Shown one piece after another: positions 61,264 to 64,000 of a stretch of DNA of 64,000 nt; positions within the stretch are counted from its first letter, which is position 1, and each line of letters opens with the position of its first letter. The position numbers and the translations under genes were made by a program. This DNA comes from Marinimicrobium agarilyticum DSM 16975. GTDB taxonomy: Bacteria; Pseudomonadota; Gammaproteobacteria; Pseudomonadales; Cellvibrionaceae. The notes under the pieces were generated by a model. That model was not told the origin of the DNA. It saw only the letters and a list, made by a program, of their open reading frames with translations, and searched no databases. Where the stretch lies: positions 248,001-312,000 of the forward strand of contig NZ_AUHU01000003.1 of the NCBI RefSeq assembly GCF_000423345.1, written 5' to 3'.

Positions 61264-61887
61264 TTAGCTCAGCAGCCGTTCCGCCATCTGCAGGCAGTCT
61301 CGGCGTTGTTCCGGCGCAAAACTCATTCGTTCCATTACCTTCAGGCCGCAAATCAGGGCGTACAACTGATTGGCCACCGCATCCGGCTCTCTTCCCTCGG
61401 GCAGTTCGCCGTTGTCTGCCATTGCCTGGCAGGCCTGCTGCAAAATGGCCAGGGCCTGGTCGCGGCGCTTGAGCAACATCGGACCCGCCCAGGTGCTGTC
61501 CGCGCCCAGTTCGCAGGCGCTGTTGACCAAGAAGCAGCCACTGGGCGAGCCATCGCTGCTGTAGTTCGCTGTCGCCTCTAACAGGTCCAGCAGAAACTGT
61601 TTGGGCGACTCCGCCTGAGCCAGTGTCTGGCGCATGTAGTCAGCGGTCATCTCGCCGTAGCGGTCCAGGCTCAACTTGAACAGCGCCTCCTTGGAGCCGA
61701 AGGTCTGATATAGGCTGCTTTTGGACAGTCCCATGGCGGTCATTAACTGGCTGGTGGACGTGCCTTCATAGCCCTGAGCCCAGAACAGCAGAATGGCCTG
61801 CTGCAAGGCCTTTTCGGGGTCGAACTGCAGCGGCCGCCCGCGTCCGGCGGAGCCGCTACCAGCGTCGACGGGTGTGCTTTTGGACAT
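61264..61887 (-). CDS. TetR/AcrR family transcriptional regulator
   Basis: 207 residues. N-terminal helix-turn-helix: AILLFWAQGYEGTSTSQLMTAMGLSKSSLYQTFGSKEALF in pieces, typical TetR DNA-binding domain; the preceding GRGRPLQFDPEKAL is common in the YxaF/LmrA-like subgroup. C-terminal TetR_C-type domain includes GCFLVNSACELG. ATG 61887 is chosen because the longer upstream frame crosses the operator. It probably represses itself and the SDR gene. Confidence 0.9.
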   Translation of the reverse strand: MSKSTPVDAGSGSAGRGRPLQFDPEKALQQAILLFWAQGYEGTSTSQLMTAMGLSKSSLYQTFGSKEALFKLSLDRYGEMTADYMRQTLAQAESPKQFLLDLLEATANYSSDGSPSGCFLVNSACELGADSTWAGPMLLKRRDQALAILQQACQAMADNGELPEGREPDAVANQLYALICGLKVMERMSFAPEQRRDCLQMAERLLS

Positions 61888-62325
61888 AGTGTCTCCAGTT
61901 GTGACAATATTAGAACCGATCGGTCCAATAATCAAGTAGTGCTTGAAACCCGAGGTTGTATTGTACGCCTTCTCCGGGAATCTCGACCTGGGATTGTGGC
62001 GTGGGCCGCCAGGGTTGGTGAATGTCTGCGTGCAGAGAAGAATGATGGTAACGGTATTCCCAATCTTCATGCCTGCATGCTGTTTATATAGCGTAATACC
62101 TTCACCGGTCGATTGTTTATGCGACGCCCGTCTCAGGCTGGCCATTCAGGGCTCAACGCTCTCCGTGTTTTCTTGAAGTCGTAAAGACTATTCGCCTATT
62201 CTTTGTCCGGCGCTTTTGCTGTCTTGGCTTCTTGAACGTTTGCTTCAATGGCTTTTTTGGCGCCATACCTCCCTTCAAGAAGGCACATTGTGCTATCGAA
62301 TAATGAAACCGAGAGGGCATTTGCT
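61888..62325. other. Divergent region between tetR and the PQQ dehydrogenase gene
   Basis: Holds the tetR operator (61913-61926). The rest has no gene; a CCTTC-AA-GAAGG palindrome lies near 62272-62283, about 45 bases before ATG 62326, and could be part of the dehydrogenase promoter. Confidence 0.45.
61913..61926. promoter_or_regulatory. TetR-type operator upstream of the tetR gene
   Basis: GAACCGATCGGTCC: perfect inner palindrome ACCGATCGGT, outer arms with one mismatch, 26 bases before the tetR ATG. Same spacing and core as the SDR site. Confidence 0.65.
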
Positions 62326-64000
62326 ATGAACACCTTGATAAAGAAATCGGCGATGTATGGCTTGCTGTGCACCGCAGCGGCCACCCAGGCGGTCAATGCC
62401 GCTACCTGTGACTACAGCGTGTCGAACGAATGGCGTACCGGCTTTACCGCGAGCGTTAAAATTGCCAACGATAGTTCCTCCGCCATTGATGACTGGGAAG
62501 TGACCTGGGAGTACGGCGATGGCAGTACCGTGACCAATAGCTGGAATGCCAACATCTCCGGTACCGATCCCTTCACCGCTACGCCACTGAGCTGGAACGG
62601 GACCATTCAGCCGGGGCAATCCGTTGAATTCGGCATACAGGGGACGAAAGGTCAGCCCGGAGCCGCCGCGCTGCTGCCAGCCGTCACCGGGGAAGTGTGC
62701 GGTGGCAACGGCAGTTCCAGCGCTTCGAATAGCAGTGCAGTGAGCTCGTCCAGTAGTGTCAGTTCCAGCTCGTCTTCGTCGGGCGAGCTTCCCTCTGTGA
62801 CCCTGGAGCGCATTTTCCCCAACCTCACTTTGGAACAACCCACGGCCATGGTTCAGTCTCCCGATGGGAGCCGCTGGTATATTCTGGAAAAGCGGGGCGT
62901 GGTCTCCTGGGTTGATGCGGCCAATAACAGCGCGACCAGCGTCAACACCTATATCGATTTGTCGGATATCGTAAATGACAGTGTCGAAGGCGGCATGCTC
63001 GATATGGCCTTTCACCCCGATTACCCCGACAACAAGGGGGTACTGCTGTCCTTTACAGAAAACGCGCCGTCCGATAGCGATGCGGCCCTGGTCTCGGTGG
63101 TGGCCCGCTTTGCGGAATCGGAGGACGGCACAACCTTGGTGGAAAGTTCTCGCGAAGATATTCTCACCCTGGAGCAACCGTTCAATAACCATAACGGAGG
63201 CCAAATTCGTTTCGGGCCCGACGGCTATCTGTACATCGCGTTTGGGGACGGGGGCTCCGCCAATGACCCGTTCAACAATGCCCAGAACACCGATAATTGG
63301 TACGGCGCCCTTTTACGGATTGATGTGGATAGTGAAACGCCCTACGGCATTCCCGTGGATAACCCGTTTGCCGCCGGCGGGGGTGCGCCGGAAATATACG
63401 CCTATGGCCTGCGTAATCCCTGGCGTTTCAGTTTTGATCCGCAAACTGACCGACTCTGGGCCGCCGATGTAGGCCAGGCGTCATTTGAAGAGGTCAATCT
63501 CATCGAAAACGGCGGCAACTATGGTTGGCGTTGCCGTGAAGGCTTTGAGGCCACGGACAATGAATGCACCACCACCGGGCCTTATGTCGACCCGATCATT
63601 GCCTATTCCCGGGATGAAGGCCAGTCGATCACCGGTGGCTTCGTCTATCGGGGGTTGAATATGCCGGGGCTGACCGGCGCCTACGTGTTCGGGGATTACG
63701 GTTCGGGAACCGTCTGGGCGGTGACCGAGCCCAGTCCGGGTGAGTACGAGCGAACCGTCATGGCGCAGACGGACCTTTTGATCAGCTCCTTTGCGCGAGA
63801 CGTGAATGGTGAGCTCTATGCGGTGGACATTTCCGGTGGCGCGCTTTACCGGTTGGTTAAGGAGGACTCTTCCTCCAGCAGCTCAAGTTCTTTGTCCAGC
63901 GCCAGCGTGGCCAGTAGCCTTTCATCCAGCAGCGCCAGTTCGTCAAGCAGTGTCCCGGGCAGCGTGGTGGAATGCTCGGTGACGCCGGTAGGTATTTGGA
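62326..64000 (+). CDS. CBM2-PQQ-dependent sugar dehydrogenase, secreted (3' end outside window)
   Basis: 558 codons visible and still open at the right edge. Signal peptide about 1-26, CBM2 domain about 27-125 (CDYSVSNEWRTGFTASVKI, WNGTIQPGQSVEFGI), Ser-rich linker. A GSDH/YliI-type six-bladed PQQ dehydrogenase domain follows (about 155-515), with FNNHNGGQIRFGPDGYLYIAFGDGG in pieces, YGLRNPWRFSFDPQTDRLWAADVGQ in pieces, and GGNYGWRC. Another Ser-rich linker (about 518-545) leads into a new Cys-containing domain starting VVECSVTPVG, cut by the window; a cytochrome c or second CBM is possible. It likely oxidises plant cell wall sugars and could supply electrons to LPMOs. Confidence 0.88.
   Translation, partial: MNTLIKKSAMYGLLCTAAATQAVNAATCDYSVSNEWRTGFTASVKIANDSSSAIDDWEVTWEYGDGSTVTNSWNANISGTDPFTATPLSWNGTIQPGQSVEFGIQGTKGQPGAAALLPAVTGEVCGGNGSSSASNSSAVSSSSSVSSSSSSSGELPSVTLERIFPNLTLEQPTAMVQSPDGSRWYILEKRGVVSWVDAANNSATSVNTYIDLSDIVNDSVEGGMLDMAFHPDYPDNKGVLLSFTENAPSDSDAALVSVVARFAESEDGTTLVESSREDILTLEQPFNNHNGGQIRFGPDGYLYIAFGDGGSANDPFNNAQNTDNWYGALLRIDVDSETPYGIPVDNPFAAGGGAPEIYAYGLRNPWRFSFDPQTDRLWAADVGQASFEEVNLIENGGNYGWRCREGFEATDNECTTTGPYVDPIIAYSRDEGQSITGGFVYRGLNMPGLTGAYVFGDYGSGTVWAVTEPSPGEYERTVMAQTDLLISSFARDVNGELYAVDISGGALYRLVKEDSSSSSSSSLSSASVASSLSSSSASSSSSVPGSVVECSVTPVGIW

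Overview
The window looks like a chromosomal segment of a polysaccharide-degrading marine or soil gammaproteobacterium of the Cellvibrionales type (Cellvibrio/Saccharophagus/Marinimicrobium-like). The reasons are serine-rich linkers joining CBM2, CBM60, CBM5/12-type and catalytic modules, an AA10 LPMO, a CBM2-PQQ dehydrogenase, a TtpC-type TonB system and GC-rich coding sequence. Genus is not decidable from the sequence alone. Both window edges cut genes: an ABC ATPase at the left and a CBM2-PQQ dehydrogenase at the right.

Region 1 (about 1-30,258) is one large purine-utilisation locus. A nucleoside/purine-type ABC ATPase runs leftward out of the window. Facing it, xdhA-xdhB-xdhC-uraD-uraH-guaD-puuD-DUF1330 are tightly packed or overlapping. 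They cover guanine to xanthine (GuaD), xanthine to urate (XdhABC), urate to HIU (PuuD, a membrane urate oxidase with a cytochrome c tail), HIU to OHCU (UraH) and OHCU to allantoin (UraD). PuuE (allantoinase, minus strand) makes allantoate. A second plus-strand block starts with an exported adenosine deaminase, a TonB-dependent receptor and a dedicated DUF3450-TtpC-ExbB-ExbD-TonB-TPR energising unit. It continues with two exported nucleoside-phosphorylase-fold proteins (one secreted, one lipoprotein). The final run is amidase, HpxW-like Ntn-hydrolase, TauE/SafE permease, PucG-like ureidoglycine transaminase and allantoate amidohydrolase. Together these describe capture of a purine compound at the outer membrane, periplasmic deamination and base release, import, and breakdown through allantoin to an oxalurate/oxamate branch.

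Region 2 (30,284-37,861, minus strand) is a heavy-metal efflux operon. In transcription order it is BlaI/MecI-type repressor, M56 (BlaR1-like) protease with a His/Cys-rich loop, TolC-type channel, His-rich lipoprotein, periplasmic adaptor and HME-RND pump. Most junctions overlap, and a perfect 16-bp inverted repeat lies upstream.

Region 3 (38,353-47,197) holds an AA10 LPMO, a flavin reductase-like gene and nitrate assimilation genes. cobA-nirB-nirD and nasA are divergent; the intergenic region carries a near-perfect sigma-54 promoter towards cobA, a weaker one towards nasA, and an NtrC-like dyad.

Region 4 (about 47,400-53,600) is visibly more AT-rich and accessory. It has small orphan genes, a NUDIX gene bracketed by two attC-like inverted repeats, a GH43 fragment, a lipoprotein GH11 xylanase, SRPBCC and membrane proteins, and a lipoprotein with tandem ExoP-like domains. 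A CBM2-CBM60-feruloyl esterase follows, so 49.7-55.5 kb reads as a small xylan-degradation patch.

Region 5 (55,805-64,000) contains a membrane diguanylate cyclase, recQ, a DMT transporter, a TetR-SDR pair with matching operators, and the start of the CBM2-PQQ sugar dehydrogenase. No rRNA, tRNA, CRISPR array, transposase or integrase was seen.
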